Part shown: positions 9,996 to 22,020 of the stretch, one piece after another
Layout of the letters: each line of letters starts with the position of its first letter
How positions within the stretch are numbered: position 1 is the first letter of the stretch
NCBI RefSeq assembly: GCF_024166365.1
Contig: NC_064835.1
Span: 62,166,607 to 62,230,606 of the forward strand
DNA length: 64,000 bases
Direction: 5' to 3'
Source: Elephas maximus indicus
Taxonomy: Eukaryota > Chordata > Mammalia > Proboscidea > Elephantidae
Notes under the pieces: generated by a model
Told to the model about the DNA's origin: nothing
The model's input: only the letters and a program-made list of their open reading frames with translations
Database searches by the model: none
Made by a program: the position numbers and the translations under genes

Positions 9996-12640
9996 GTATT
10001 GAGTAGTGCCTGCATATTGTATAGAGCCATCTGTAAACTATACACCAGTTTTCTCTTCCTCAGTCAGCTGATCGTAAGGATCTCCCCATGAGGCCATAGG
10101 TGCAGACTGTGTGAAGGAAGGAATGGGAACCATGGGTATTTGGCCCACTTCCACATGTAACTTACTTGTGTCTTCAGGTCTTGCTTGAATCTGATCTCAT
10201 GAATACCACTTTAATTAAATAATGGAGTGCTGCTGTGCACTTCCAACTTCATGACTCTGTGGGTCAGACAACACCCAATTCATGATGGGCAGCTCTGCCT
10301 GCATAGTAACTTGATGGGCCAGGGTTAAGTGTTCAGTCTCTACAAAAGCCCAAAAGCTGTTTCTTAAAAGGGGAATATTTATCTTCAGAGGATGGCAGAG
10401 CCTCACTCCAAAATCCTAAGGATTTGTGCTATGATTCACCAATATGGGCCTCACAAGGACTCCAAACACCAATTCTCTCTCCCACTGACAATTCAAGCAC
10501 CATTGGATCAGCTGGATTGTATGGTCCCATTGGCAGAACAGCTTGCGCAGCAGCCTGAACCTGTTGCAGAGCCTTTTCTTCTGGGCCCCACTCCAAACCA
10601 GCAGCTTATTGAGTCACTTGATACGTAGGCCAGAGTAGCACACCCAGATAAGGGATATGTTGCCTCCAAAATCCAAAGAGGTCTACCAGGCATTTTTCCT
10701 CCTTTTTAGTTGTAGGAGGAGCCAGATGTAACAACTTACCCTTCAGTTTAGAAGGAATATTTTGATGTGCCCCACAGCACTGGACCACAAGAAATTTCAT
10801 GCAAATGTGTTAATAGAGTCATAGATACTTATTCCTTACTAGGTCCAGCCAACATAATGTCACAAATGTAACGGACCAGTGTGATGTCTTATGGAAGGGA
10901 AAGGTGATCAAGGTCCCTGTGGACTAAATTATGACATAGCGAGGGAAAGTTGACATACCCTGAGATAGACAGTGAAGGTGTCCAGCTAAAGGCAAACTGC
11001 TTCTGGTGTTACTTGGAAACTGGAATTGAGAAAAAGGCATTGGCCAGATAGCTGCGTACCAGCTGCATACCAGGTACCAGGGGATGTTTTAATTTGCTCA
11101 AGCAGTGAAACCACATCTGGAACAGCAGCTACATTGGAGTCAACACCTGGTTAAGTTTACAGTAATCCACTGTGATTCTCCAAGATGTATCTTTTTTTTT
11201 GCACAGGCCAAATAAGTGAGTTCAATAGGGATGTGTTCAAAATTAGTTCATCAGCCCTGCATTCTTCAAGTATTTGATAGTGGCACTAATCTCTGCAGTC
11301 CCTCCAGGAATGTGGTATTAAAAAAAAAAAAAAAAGTATTAGCTTACTGTTTTTCCGGGTATGGGCAGTTCTAAGGCTTCCGCTTGTCTTTTCCTACTAT
11401 AATAGTCCTTACTCCACATGTCAGGGGTCCAATATGGGGGTTCTGCTGGTTGCTGAGTATGTCTATTCCAATTACACATTCTGGAACTGGGGAAATCATT
11501 ACAGGATGGGTCCAAGGACCCACTGAACCCACTGTGAGATGGACCTGAGCTAAGACTCCATTAATAACCTGACATCCATATGCCCTTACTCTGACTGATG
11601 GGCCAGAGTGACATTTTGGGTCTTCTGGAACCAGTGTCACTTCAGAGCCAGTGTTCAGTAATCCCCCAAAAGTCTGATCATTTCCATTTTCCCAATGAAT
11701 GGTCTCTGTTGTAAAAGGCCATAGATCCCTCTGTGGAAGACTGGGAGGAAGATTCACACTATAAGTTTGTGGCAGTGCAGTGAGGTCACTTCTCAATGGA
11801 CTGGGCCTCCCCTTCACTCAAGGAGTTCTGGGTCTGTAAACTGGCTCAGGTCTGGGAATTGATTGGGATGTGGTGACTATTCTGGTGATGCAAATTAGGC
11901 TGCCATTCACTTAACCTAGAATTATTCCACTTGTGAAAAGCAAGTAAATATTTAGTATAGTGATTACTGATTTTCATATGCTGTCCATTACACTAACCAC
12001 ACCCACCTTGTCTTTGTCGATTCAGTGCCACTTAGCCCTTACTACCATGGGGCCCAATACTCCCCTCCCCCATTGTAGTTAGGAGTCTTAATTCAGTTAG
12101 GACAGTTCCCACTGTCAAATCTGACTTACCTAAAATAGCAATCACAGCAGTCTTCTAGGATGCTGGGGTTCCCTTCATAAATTTGGTCTTCACTGTTGTG
12201 GTAAAAGGCATGTTCTCTGGGCACTCCATGGGCGGGTCTGTGGGCCCAACCTGATAAATCCATTCCTACATGCCAATATCCATTTTTTTTTTTTGTATAC
12301 CTTCTTCTACAGTATACCAAGGCAGGTCTGGCATTTCAACTTTAGTTCAGGCCACCGCTTAATACATGCTTTAGTGAACCAAACATATAAACTTCCTGGG
12401 CTGAAACATTGAAGATTCTCTGCTTACCAGGCCCATATTAATAAACTCAGACCAATCCAACTTTATGTTCCTTGCACCATTATTCCATACCCTCAATAGA
12501 CATTCTCACACAAATTTCCCAGGTTTCGGTTGCTTTATATTAGAAAAATCAAACAGGTCTTTTGGAGTGCAGCATACCAACTACTAGATCACAATTTGTA
12601 CTTCACCTTTTGGGGCTTGCTGGGACTTAATCTAGGTATA
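9996..12640 (-). mobile_element. Endogenous retrovirus pol/pro relic (minus strand)
   Basis: Minus-strand translation gives a retroviral protease ORF (11371-11817) followed downstream by reverse transcriptase-like segments (about 10620-11340). These include a YAAIWPM-like block, QFAFSW, and a decayed catalytic box (YIYDIM) near 10850. Frames are broken many times and an A-run interrupts at 11320-11335. This is the 3' portion of the ERV whose gag lies at 15930-17562, the two being separated by RTE copy 2. The class was not determined. Non-functional. Confidence 0.65.
11371..11817 (-). pseudogene. ERV protease-like ORF with altered active site
   Basis: This 148-codon minus-strand open frame matches the retroviral aspartic protease pattern. 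The flap/active-site region near codon 53 reads LLNTGSEVTLVPEDP where the family has Asp-Thr-Gly, so the catalytic Asp is Asn here. A conserved ECVIGIDILSNQQNPHIG segment follows near codon 111. It is the longest uninterrupted retroviral frame in this ERV, with no further open reading into the RT. The loss of the catalytic residue and the broken surroundings say it is not active. Confidence 0.65.
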
Positions 12641-15600
12641 GGTCTGTCAGCCCCCATGTGTCTGTCAGTTTGTCATACCTTGGGGGCTTGCATGTTGCCG
12701 TGACACTCGAAGCTATGCCACCGGTATTCAGATACCAGCAGGGTCACCATGCAGGGTCACCATGGAGGACAGGTTTTAACTGAACTTCCAGACTAAGACA
12801 GACTACGAAGAAGGACCCAGTGGTCTGCTTCTGAAAAGCATTAACCAGTGAAAACCTTATGAATAGCAGCAGAACACTGTCTGATATAGTGCCAGAAGAT
12901 GAGACCCCCAGGTTGGAAGGCACTCAAAAGGTGACTGGGAAGAGCTGCCTCCTCTAAGTAGAGTCGATCTTAATGATGTGAATGGAGTAAAGCTTTCGGG
13001 ATCTTCATTTGCTGATGTGGTACGACTCAAAATGAGAAGAAACAGCTGTAAACATCCATTAATAATCAGAATCTGGACTGTACAAAGTATGTATCTAGGA
13101 AAATTGGAAATCATCAAAAATGAAATGGAACACATAAACGTTGATATCCTAGGCATTAGTGAGCTGAAGTGGACTGGTATTGGCCATTTTGAATTGGACA
13201 ATCATATAGTCTACCATGCTGGGAATGACAACTTGAAGAGGAATGGCGTTACATTCATCTTCAAAAAGAACATTCCACGATCTATTCTAAAATACAACAC
13301 TGTCAGTGATAGGATCATATTCATACACCTACAAGAAAGACCAGTTAATACGCCTACAAGAAAGACCAGCTATTATTCAAATTTAGGCACCAACCACTAA
13401 GGCCAAAGATGAAGAAACTGAAGATTTTTATCAGCTGCTGCAGTCTGAAATTGATCTAACATACAATCAGGTTGCATTGATAAGTACTGGTGATTGGAAT
13501 GTGAAAGCTGGAAACAAAGAAGGATGGGTAGTTGGAAAATATGGCCTTAGCGATAGAAACAATGCTGAAGATCAAATGATAGAATTTTGCAAGACCAATG
13601 ACTTCTTCATTGCAAATACCTTTTTTAACGAACATGAACGGTGACTATACGCATGGATCTCGCCAGATAGAATACAGAGGAATCAAATCAACTACATCTG
13701 TGGAAAGAGACAATTAGAAGAGCTCAATATTACCAGTCAGAACAAGGCCAGGGGCTGACTGTAGAACAGAACACCATTTGCTTATGTGCAAGTTCAAGTT
13801 GAAACTGAAGAAAATCAGAGAAAGTCCACAAGAGCCAAAATATGATCTTGAGTATATCCCACCTGAATTTAGAGGCCATCTCAAGAATAGATTTGACATG
13901 TTGAATGCTAATGACCAAAGACCAGACAAGTTGTGGAATGACATCAAGGACATCATACATGAAGAAAGTAAAAGGCAATTGAAAAGGCAGGAAAAAAAGG
14001 AAAGACCAAGATGGTTGTCAGAGGAGACTCTGAAACTTGCCCTTGAATATGGAGGAGCTAAAGAAAAAGGAAGAAGTGATGAAGAAAAAGAACTGAATAT
14101 AAGATTCCAAAAGGCATCTCAAGAAGACAAAGTGAAGTATTATAATGACATGTGCAAAGAGCTGGAGATAGAAAACCAAAAGGGAAGGACACACTCGGTG
14201 TTTCTCAAGCTGAAAGAACTGAAGAAAAAATTCAAGCCTTGAGTTGCAATACTGAAAGATTCTATGGGGAAAATATTAAATGATGCAGGAAGCATTAAAA
14301 GAAGGTGGAAGAAATACACAGAGACATTATACCAAATAGAATTAGTTGATGTTCAACCATTTTAAGAGGTGGCATATGAACAGGAACTGATGGTACTGAA
14401 GGAAGAAGTCCAAGCTGCCCTGAAGGCATTGATGAAAAACAAGGCTCCAGGAATTGACAGAAAAGCAATTGAGATGTTTCAACAAATAGATGCAGTGCTG
14501 GAAGTGCTCACTCGTCTGTGTCAAGAAATTTGGAAGACAGCTACCTGGCCAAACGAAAAGAAGAGATCGATATTTATGCCTATTCCCAAGAAAGGTGATC
14601 CAACAAAATTCAGGAATTATCGAACAATATTTTTACTGGGTTTATCATTAATATCACATGCAAGCAAATTTTGCTGAAGATCATTCAAAAGTGTCTGCAG
14701 CAGTATATTGGCAGGGAATTGCCAGAAATTCAGGCCAGATTCGGAAGAAGATGTGGAACCAAGGATATCATTGTTGATGTCAGATGGATCCTGGCTGAAA
14801 GCAGAGAATACCAGAAAGATATTTACCTGTGTTTTGTTGACTACGCAAAGGCGTTCGACTGTGTGGTTCATAACAATTTATGGATAACATTGCAAAGAAT
14901 GGGAATTCCAGAACACTTAATTGTGCTCATGAAGAACCTGTACATAGATCAAGAGGCAGTTGTTTGAACAGAACAAGGGGTTGCCGAGTGGTTTAAAGTC
15001 AGGAAAGGTGTGCATCAGGGTTGTATTCTTTCACCATACCTATTCAATCTGTATGCTGAGCAAACAATCCGAGAAGCTGGACTATATGAAGAAGAACGGG
15101 GCATCAGGATTGGAGGAAGGCTTATTAACAACCTGTGTTATGCAGATGACAGAACCTTGCTTGCTGAAAGTAAAGAGGACTTGAAGCACTTATTGATGAA
15201 GATCAAAGACCACAGCCTTCAGGGTGGATTGCACCTCAACATAAAGAAAACAAAAATCCTTACAACCGGACCAATAAGCAACATCATGATAAATGGAGAA
15301 AAAATTGAAGTTGTCAAGAATTTCATTTTACTTGGATCTACAATCAACAGCCATGGAAGCAGCAGTCAAGAAATCAAAAGACGCATAGCATTGGGCAAAT
15401 CTGCTGCAAAGGACCTTTTTAAAGTGTTGAAAAACAAAGATGTCACCTTGAAGACTAAGGTGCACCTGATCTGAGCCATGGTATTTTCAATCACATCATA
15501 TGCATGTGAAAGCTGGACAGTGAATAGAGAAGACCGAAGAAGAATTGACCCCTTTGAATTGCGGTGTTGGTGAAGAATATCGAATATACCATGAACTGCC

Positions 15601-15925
15601 AAAAAAACGAACAATCTGTCTTGGAAGAAGTACAACCAGAATGCACCTTATGAGCAAGGATGGCGAGACTGTGTCTTACATAGTTTGGACGTGTGGTCAG
15701 GAGGGATCAGTTCCTGGAGAAGGACATCATGCATGGTAAAGTACAGGGTCAGCAGAAAAGAGGAAGACCCTCAACGAGATGGACTGTCATAGTGGCTGCA
15801 ACAATGGGCTCAAGAGTAACAAGGATTGTAAAGAATGGCACAAGACCAGGCAGTGTTTTATTCTGTGGTACATAGGGTCTCTATGAGTCAGAACCAACTC
15901 GTTGGCACCTAACAGCAATAACTTA
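12640..15925 (+). mobile_element. RTE-type LINE, copy 2 (near full length, multiply broken)
   Basis: About 3.3 kb. A 5' region (about 12640-12985, with the 'accagcagggtcaccatg' segment) is followed by the endonuclease (12978-13760) and RT (14369-15474), then the C-terminal region and the RTE tail, ending in a CAA-type repeat (15910-15921). Frameshifts and stops split it into at least five open pieces (12978-13400, 13778-14242, 14369-14677, 14671-14967, 15010-15474). The RT catalytic box still reads YADD (about 15136-15147). It is inserted inside the minus-strand ERV. By eye it differs from copy 1 at roughly one base in eight to ten. Confidence 0.9.
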
Positions 15926-16520
15926 GGTCTAGAAGCAAAAATGGGTCTTGGGGGTGGGTCCTGGGAACATTTAGTAATGTCTTTTAAGGCATCTGCCTCA
16001 GGCAGTACTCCAAGCAACATCCCAGGCAATACCTCAGATAAAGACTCTACAGGCAAGGCTAGGTTAATCTCATCAGGTGGAGGTGGAAGGGATAATGGTT
16101 TTACTGTGGAGCGTGGTTTAGCCAACAAAGATGGAGTAATCTCTTCAGATGGGAGTAAGAGGTCTGGTTCTGTTGGCAAGAGTGATTCAACAGGATTTAG
16201 GGGCTCAGTGTCCCCAGCTGCCCTATTACCTGCCCATATGTCCCTATCCCAAGTTTCAGGATCCCATTTCTTCCCAACCAATGCCCTCACTTTAACTTCA
16301 GACACCACTCAACTTTGGGAATTTAATCATTGCTGTAATTCATCCATTCTTAAGACTGAGTTTGGATTGGCAATGTCAGCTCTGGTATTACAAGAAATAA
16401 GACTTTCTTTCAGGGCACAAGTGGCAACTTTCAGGTCCTTTATGCAGAAACTGAGCTATGACCCTGAAGCCCTGAATTCATATCGTTCTTTCCTCACTTT
16501 TTTCTATTGAAAGTGTTACC
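15926..16520 (-). mobile_element. ERV gag middle region, copy B
   Basis: A minus-strand open frame across 15930-16308 includes WDPETWDRDIWAGN and a run of leucine/proline-rich sequence with PPPP, as expected of the proline-rich portion of a gag polyprotein. It continues upstream toward the gag start at 17562. The opposite-strand frame (15902-16510) is its shadow. Confidence 0.6.
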
Positions 16521-16894
16521 AATTACCAATATGACACAAAGGGTCCTTGTCTTTACCCAAGTAAGAATACATGCAAAAGACAAACTTTATCTTCAGCAAG
16601 CTTTATTTTGCTTGAGTCAAGTAAAAGGAGTCAGCGGAGATCTAAGCCTCTCCAAAAGACTGACCCCAAAAGGGAAGCAAGACTAGGGCTTATATGGGTT
16701 TGGTGGAGACAATAGAGTAATGACTGTTTAGTGGATTTCTTTCAAGGGGTGGGTACTTCTCAGAATGGTGGTGCATGTTAATTAGATCGCCCTTGCATCT
16801 GGAATTCAAGATGGAACCTGCTGATATTCAAGATGGAGCCCTCTTGGCAGCCCTTGGCATCACTTATTATGGGATATAGCGCAAGTACACTGAT

Positions 16895-17084
16895 CTTTGG
16901 CACTACGTCATCATCTTCGACTCATAGTGACCCTATAGGACAGAGTAGAACTGCCCCATAGAGTTTCCAAGGAGAGCCTGGCGGATACCAACTGCTGGCC
17001 CTTTGGTTAGCAGCCACTACACCACCAGGGTCGCTATGAGTAGGAATTGACTCCATTGCACTGGGTTTGGTTTTTTTTTTTTTG
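16895..17084. mobile_element. Fold-back AfroSINE pair
   Basis: A minus-strand AfroSINE (about 16900-17032, ending in the head 'cactacaccaccagggtc') is followed directly by a plus-strand AfroSINE 3' part (about 17030-17084, 'cgctatgagtaggaattgac', tail and T run). Head and tail meet in opposite orientation, consistent with a second SINE inserted or a 5' inversion. Located inside the ERV gag remnant. Confidence 0.75.
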
Positions 17085-17339
17085 GTCATCATCTTCGGAG
17101 GGCCAAGAAAGGTTAAGCAGCGGTCACACTTTGTTCTTCTGTGCATGCGGGAAACTGTAAAGGGGGAAGGGACTAGAAAAACACTAAGAAGCAGATAGTA
17201 ATTCATCCTCACCCTTATATCATGTTGACAGGATGTGGTTCCTGTTTACCCAAAGTCTAGATGGTAATCTTTTAACATCTCTTTTGTTCCACCAGCACAG
17301 TTAACCGTATCTGTCTCAAAAGCAGGAACAAACAACCAT

Positions 17340-17637
17340 TTTCCCTATACTTCTCATTCTAACAAAACTGTAGAAAAGTATCAAACATGTAATCACGGAG
17401 AGCCCTGTCTTTCACAAATATTTGATCCATTTGTGGTGATATTTTACATACTTCTATTATCACCTCAGTCCATGGATTTGAAGTGCTGTTTTTATTGCTG
17501 GAGGCAGAGTCATTAGCACCTTTAAGACTAGCCAGACTTGACAACCAATTCAGAAAACTCACACTTATGACTTTGTTCCTCTAGAACCACTCTAAGTACC
17601 TAATGTCTTAGACTGGGTTCTCTAGAGGAGCAGAAGC
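17340..17637 (-). mobile_element. ERV gag 5' part, copy B
   Basis: The minus-strand frame 17359-17562 begins MSFLNWLSSLASLKG and reads as a plausible gag amino terminus. The same region is present, more decayed, at about 3240-3440 (copy A) and 28938-29090 (copy C). The remaining gag lies at 15926-16520, the two being interrupted by unrelated sequence including the AfroSINE pair. Confidence 0.55.
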
Positions 17638-18455
17638 AGTGAAGCACTATATCAACAGGGAACTGCCAGAAATTCAAGCCAGATTCAGAAGAGGACATTG
17701 AATGAGGGATATCATTGCTAATGTCAGATGGATCTTGGCTGAAAGAGAATACCAGAAGGATGTTTATCTGTGTTTTATTGACTATGCAAAGCATTTGACT
17801 GTATCATCATAACAAATTGTGGATAAGACTGTGAAGAATGGGAATTCCAGAACACTTAATTACGCCCATGAGAAACCCATACATAGACCAAGAGGCAGTC
17901 ATTCGAAAAGAACAAGGGGATACTGTGTGGTCTAAAATCAGGAAAGGTGCACATCAGGGTTGTACCCTTTCCTTTCACTATGCTTATTCAATCTGTATGC
18001 TGAGCAAATAATCCAAGAGTCTTCACTCATATGAAGAAAAATGTGGCATCAGGATCGGAGGAAGACTCATTAACAATCTGTGATATTCAGATGCTACAAC
18101 ATTGGTGCTGAAAGTGAAGAGGATTTGTAGCACTTTCTGATGAAGATCAAAGACCACAGCCTTCAGTATGGATTACACCTCAACATAAAGAAAACAAAAA
18201 CCCTCATATCGGGGCCAATAAGCAACATGATGATAAATGGAGAAAATATTAAAGTTGTAAAGGATTTCATTTTTACTTGGCTCCACAATCAATGCCCATG
18301 GAAGCAGCAGTCAAGAAATCAAAAGAAGAGGAATTGATGCCTTTGAATTATGGTGTTGGCGAAGAATATTTAACATACTGTGGACTGCCTGAAGAACAAA
18401 CAAATCTGTCTTGGAAAAAGTATAGCCAGAATGCATCTTAGGAGCAGGGATGGTC
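17638..18455 (+). mobile_element. RTE fragment, copy 3 (5'-truncated, internally deleted)
   Basis: The sequence starts in the RT domain (matching about 1690 of copy 1) and runs through the RT motifs with many frameshifts. It loses about 160 bases at 18322 relative to copy 1 (2365-2527) and stops near 18455, before the RTE tail. It replaces the MER/LTR-like repeat and the start of the hAT-like element present in copies A and C. Confidence 0.85.
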
Positions 18456-18884
18456 ACAGGGATGCAGACCACATAGGGTGACACTGTCAGAGGGTGTGAC
18501 ACCAAAATGACTGTCTATAAAATTTTCACTCAGTATTTCAGCAGAAATTTTATTTTTTATAAAAATATCCCTGTAGTTACGTAAACAACAATTTTTCTTT
18601 TTCGCAAGCATATGTAACTGCAAGGCTAAAACTCTATGCTGGTTTACTCTTTGAACCTTCTAATGTGTGCCTGTCCTAGCTGTCATTATTACCCAATTGC
18701 AGTGACCTTTCGAATCACGTCATAAGCACGTGCTGGTGTTTTCATTGCTTCTGGTGTTTCAATAATCACTGATTTTGCCAAGTTTGTGATGTTTTAGCTA
18801 CAATATTGTGGTAATTAGCATTGAGGGGGGAGGTGACACCATGAGGTACTGCAGTGGGTGACACCAACCCTAGGGATGCCACTA
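18455..18884. mobile_element. hAT-like non-autonomous transposon, copy B (5' end missing)
   Basis: The sequence is homologous to 4143-4589. The left inverted repeat has been lost at the RTE junction. The right inverted repeat remains as 'tagggatgccacta' (about 18871-18884), followed by 'tagacagg', the degenerate 8-bp flank seen in copies A and C. Confidence 0.55.
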
Positions 18885-19314
18885 TAGACAGGGAAATCAT
18901 TTGGAAAAAATTCATCTGGTTAACATTTCACATATCATCTAAACGTGGATACCACTGTAATAGTTCTAGCTCTGGACTGGAGGGCGATATGGCAAGAAAG
19001 AGGAAGGGGCAGAGGAGGAAATGTCAGCATTCGTTGACTGGCAGAGGGGCAGTGTGGCAGAGGGGCAGTGAAAGGAGGGTGAAAGGTGACCGCTGACACC
19101 ACCTCCAGTGCTGTCACTGCAGCCCTGGAGTCTTAGGAACTCAGGATAACTGTATGCAGGCCAAAGTCCAGTCTAGTTTATATTAACTTGGAAAATGTCA
19201 TTTTCTTCTTGAAACCAACAGGAGTAAATGACAACTTCTCTCATTTATTTCAGAAAATGAAATTAACTGAGACTTCAAGACCAAAAACTCATTGCTGTTG
19301 CTGTTGAGTCAGTT

Positions 19315-19500
19315 CTGCCAGGAAGAAGCTGTCTGATTGAAGCACTGTATCCTGAGTAGTTCCTGTTACATCCAAGTTGATCCTGATCCTGTGTTGTAAC
19401 CTGTTACTTCCCTAATAAACCTCATAATTGTGAGTATGGTCTTTGAGTTTCGTGTGGCCATTACAACAAATTATTGAACCCAATGGAGAAGTACACTATG
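19315..19500 (+). mobile_element. LTR-like 3' part, copy B
   Basis: It matches 6445-6620 of copy A. It contains a polyadenylation hexamer (ccctaataaacctc, about 19413) followed by the conserved 'gagtatggtct' segment. The junction with the preceding truncated AfroSINE at about 19317 is the edge of a 1.4-kb deletion relative to copy A. Confidence 0.4.
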
Positions 19501-19689
19501 GGAGGGAAGGCTGGTATTAGGATTAGTTAAAAGGTTGGCGAATGGAGGTATTTCTGACCTCCACCTCATAGGGTTCAGCCTTAGGCTGATGTTGATCTTG
19601 ATTCTCTCTCCTCCTCCTTAAGTTAGATGAGGTCTTATGCCATGCTGTTTTACAACTTCAGAGGGTAGTTCAATGATTCCAGAAAGTCT

Positions 19690-20210
19690 GAATTCCATGA
19701 AAATTTTAAGTTCTACTCCCCATTTCCCCCTCTCTTGATCAGAATTCTTCTATAGAACCTTAATCAAAACACTCGGCAATAATAGCTGGCAATTATCCAG
19801 TTCTGGTCTCTTGGCCTAGGAGGCAATGGTTCATGGTGGCAATTAGACATACATTCCAATTCCTCCTCCAACTCCTGATTCTCCTTCTTCCTGTGCTGTT
19901 CTAGGGGAATAGAGACCAACAGTACCTCAAATGGCCACTCACAAATTTTAAGGCCCCAGGTACTACACGATGAACTAGGAGGTAGAACAGAAGCACTAAA
20001 ATCAACATAAGACCATTTGAGGGTAGTGGGTCAGGACCCCTTTTAAGATAACCCTTCTGTGGCTCCTTCTGTGAAATGTACATCTAGTCCCCAGAAAATG
20101 TGAGTACATGTGAAACTGAAGAAGTCCATTTTGACACCCCCTGACAGTTGGAAGGCTGGGGCATAAGCCTTAGATTTCCTACTTGTTATAAACAAGGAAG
20201 TGTATAGCCT
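19690..20210 (-). mobile_element. L1 3'UTR-like fragment, copy B (empty site for the copy A LTR)
   Basis: It aligns with 6880-7272 plus 7808-7960 of copy A without the 535-bp LTR insertion. Assigned as L1 3'UTR-like by resemblance to the L1 tails at 51354-52250 and 59410-60330. Confidence 0.45.
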
Positions 20211-20334
20211 CAGTCATGGCTGGAGAACATCTTATAATCTATGAGGTTAGCCATTCTTGGAAAAACTGCTACATCAAACCAACCTTAGGCCTATACTATC
20301 TTTACTTCTGTACTTTGCAGTTTCAGAAGCCATT

Positions 20335-20515
20335 AACCCATTGGCATTGAGATGATTCCAACTCATAGCAACCTCATTTGTTACAGAGCAGAACTACTCC
20401 GTAGAGTTTTCTTGGCTGTAATCTTTACAGAAGTAGATTGCCAGGACTTTCTTCTGTGGCATCACTGGGTAGGTTCAAACTGCTAACCTTTAGGGTGGCA
20501 ACCATGCACCATTAG
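20335..20515 (-). mobile_element. AfroSINE, minus strand, copy B
   Basis: Reverse AfroSINE from 'attggcattgagatgattcc' to the degraded head near 'gcaaccatgcacc'. It is the duplicate of 8075-8276. Confidence 0.85.
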
Positions 20516-20984
20516 ATGACCTCCATTACTTAAGCCAACTTTAGGTAACTTGAAAACTTGCAGTATAAAAGTTGTAACTGTCAAATCCACCGTTCCAATA
20601 AAGCTTTCTGGATTTGGGTGACTCCACTGTACATTCCTCCCAGAGTCCCAACTGGTGTACTCTCCTGATGGTGGCAACCATGTCCCAAACATCTGGTGTC
20701 CCTTAGACCAAGCACAAGGCTTGGCCCACTGAAGGCACTCAACCACTATTTGTTGAAGGAATAAGTGAATCTTTCAGCTCTGATAAAAGAAACTCAGGTT
20801 CCTATCAAGAAAGCCACAAAAATGCAGAAGGAAATGCCTGGGAAAGAAGGAAAGCCTGAGTATTAACCAAGTGCTTTGGGTTTTGGGGAAGCCACAGAAC
20901 CCTGGCTACAATACAAGAAGCAGACCACAACCCTCTTGCCCTTCAGCTTGAATATTAAGTTTCTTCTCGACTTGTTGGAGGGGC
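20516..20984. other. Non-coding part of the duplicated unit, copy B
   Basis: It aligns with 8277-8700 of copy A. No gene, RNA or named repeat is recognised. Confidence 0.6.
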
Positions 20985-21425
20985 CCTGGTGGTGCAATTG
21001 TTAAGCACTGGCCTAGTAAACAAAACATCGCCCACCAGCTGTTCCTTGGGAGTAAGATGTGGCTGTCTGTTTCCCTAAAGATTTACAGCATTGGAAATCC
21101 TTTGGGGAAGTTCTACTCTTCCCTACAGGGTCACTATGAATTGGAGTCGATAGAGGCCCTGTAGGACAGGGTAGAATTGCCACACGGGATTTCTAAGGCT
21201 GTAAATCTTTAGGGAAACAGACAGCCACATCTACTCTTGCCGAGCAGCTGGTGGCAGGGCTGGGGCACTGGTGGCACTGTGGTTAAGAGCTCAGGCTGCT
21301 GACCAAAATGTCCGCAGTTCAAATCCACCAGTCATTCCTTGGAAACCCTGTGGGGCAGTTCTACTCTGTCCTATAGGGTTATTGTGAGTTGGAATCAATT
21401 TGATGACAACGGTTTTGGTAGATGG
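20985..21425. mobile_element. Cluster of three AfroSINE pieces in alternating orientation
   Basis: A plus-strand AfroSINE (20985-21150, head 'ggccctggtggtgcaattg') is followed by a minus-strand piece (21150-21245, 'aatcttt' to 'agcagctggtgg') and a second plus-strand AfroSINE (21255-21420, head 'gcactggtggcactgtgg'). The first two share the segment around 'gatgtggctgtctgtttcc' in opposite orientation and could fold back. Copy A has only one short AfroSINE here. Confidence 0.8.
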
Positions 21426-21599
21426 CAGTTGGTTTGGTTTGTTTATTTATTTTGAGTCAACTCGTTAAAATTGACTCTCCTGAGGAATACACAACTGTAC
21501 TTTAGAACCTAGTTCAGGAATGTCTTGCTTAACATTGAAACACACAAACATGCCCACACAAAAGGGTGAGTGTACTTGCATGCCTCACCCTGCTCCCTC

Positions 21600-22020
21600 A
21601 CACACACACCTCTGGTCTTGTTTCTCCCTAGCTGAAAGAATTTCAATGGCTTCTTGTTTCATTTTAAATAGAGTCCAATCTGTTCAACCTGGACTTTAGG
21701 CCCTGCATGACCAGACCCTGCTGTCTTGCCAGCCATATCTCGCCCCAATGTCTCCCTCACTTGCTGCTTCCAGCCATGTCAGCCAGTTCAGTCAGCTCCC
21801 CCTGAAAGCCATGGCTTCCTCTGGCCTCAGGGTCTTCACGCTTCTTTTCCCTCCTCTCGAAATGCCCCCCTCACTTGCCTGGCTCAGCCCTACCTCTCCT
21901 TCTGGTCTTTGCCCAAGTGTTCTCCTGGGAAAACCCTCCTTATACGCTTTGGAGCAGCCCACCCATCTCCCTCCCTGCCTTTGCCCTGGTCGTCAGGAGG
22001 CACCCCTGTCTCCTAGTGGG
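21600..22020. mobile_element. L2-like LINE fragment, copy B
   Basis: C/T-rich sequence with the order 'gagtccaatctgttcaacct', 'catgaccagaccctgctgtc', 'ttgcccaagtgttctcc' resembles the 3' region of ancient L2 LINEs. Only the first 115 bases have a counterpart in copy A. The open frames 21726-22016 and 21748-22221 are chance products of this low-stop composition. Confidence 0.5.

Noticed and set aside
15902-16510. A 202-codon plus-strand frame
   Set aside because: It is the antisense shadow of the minus-strand ERV gag region and shows no family match.
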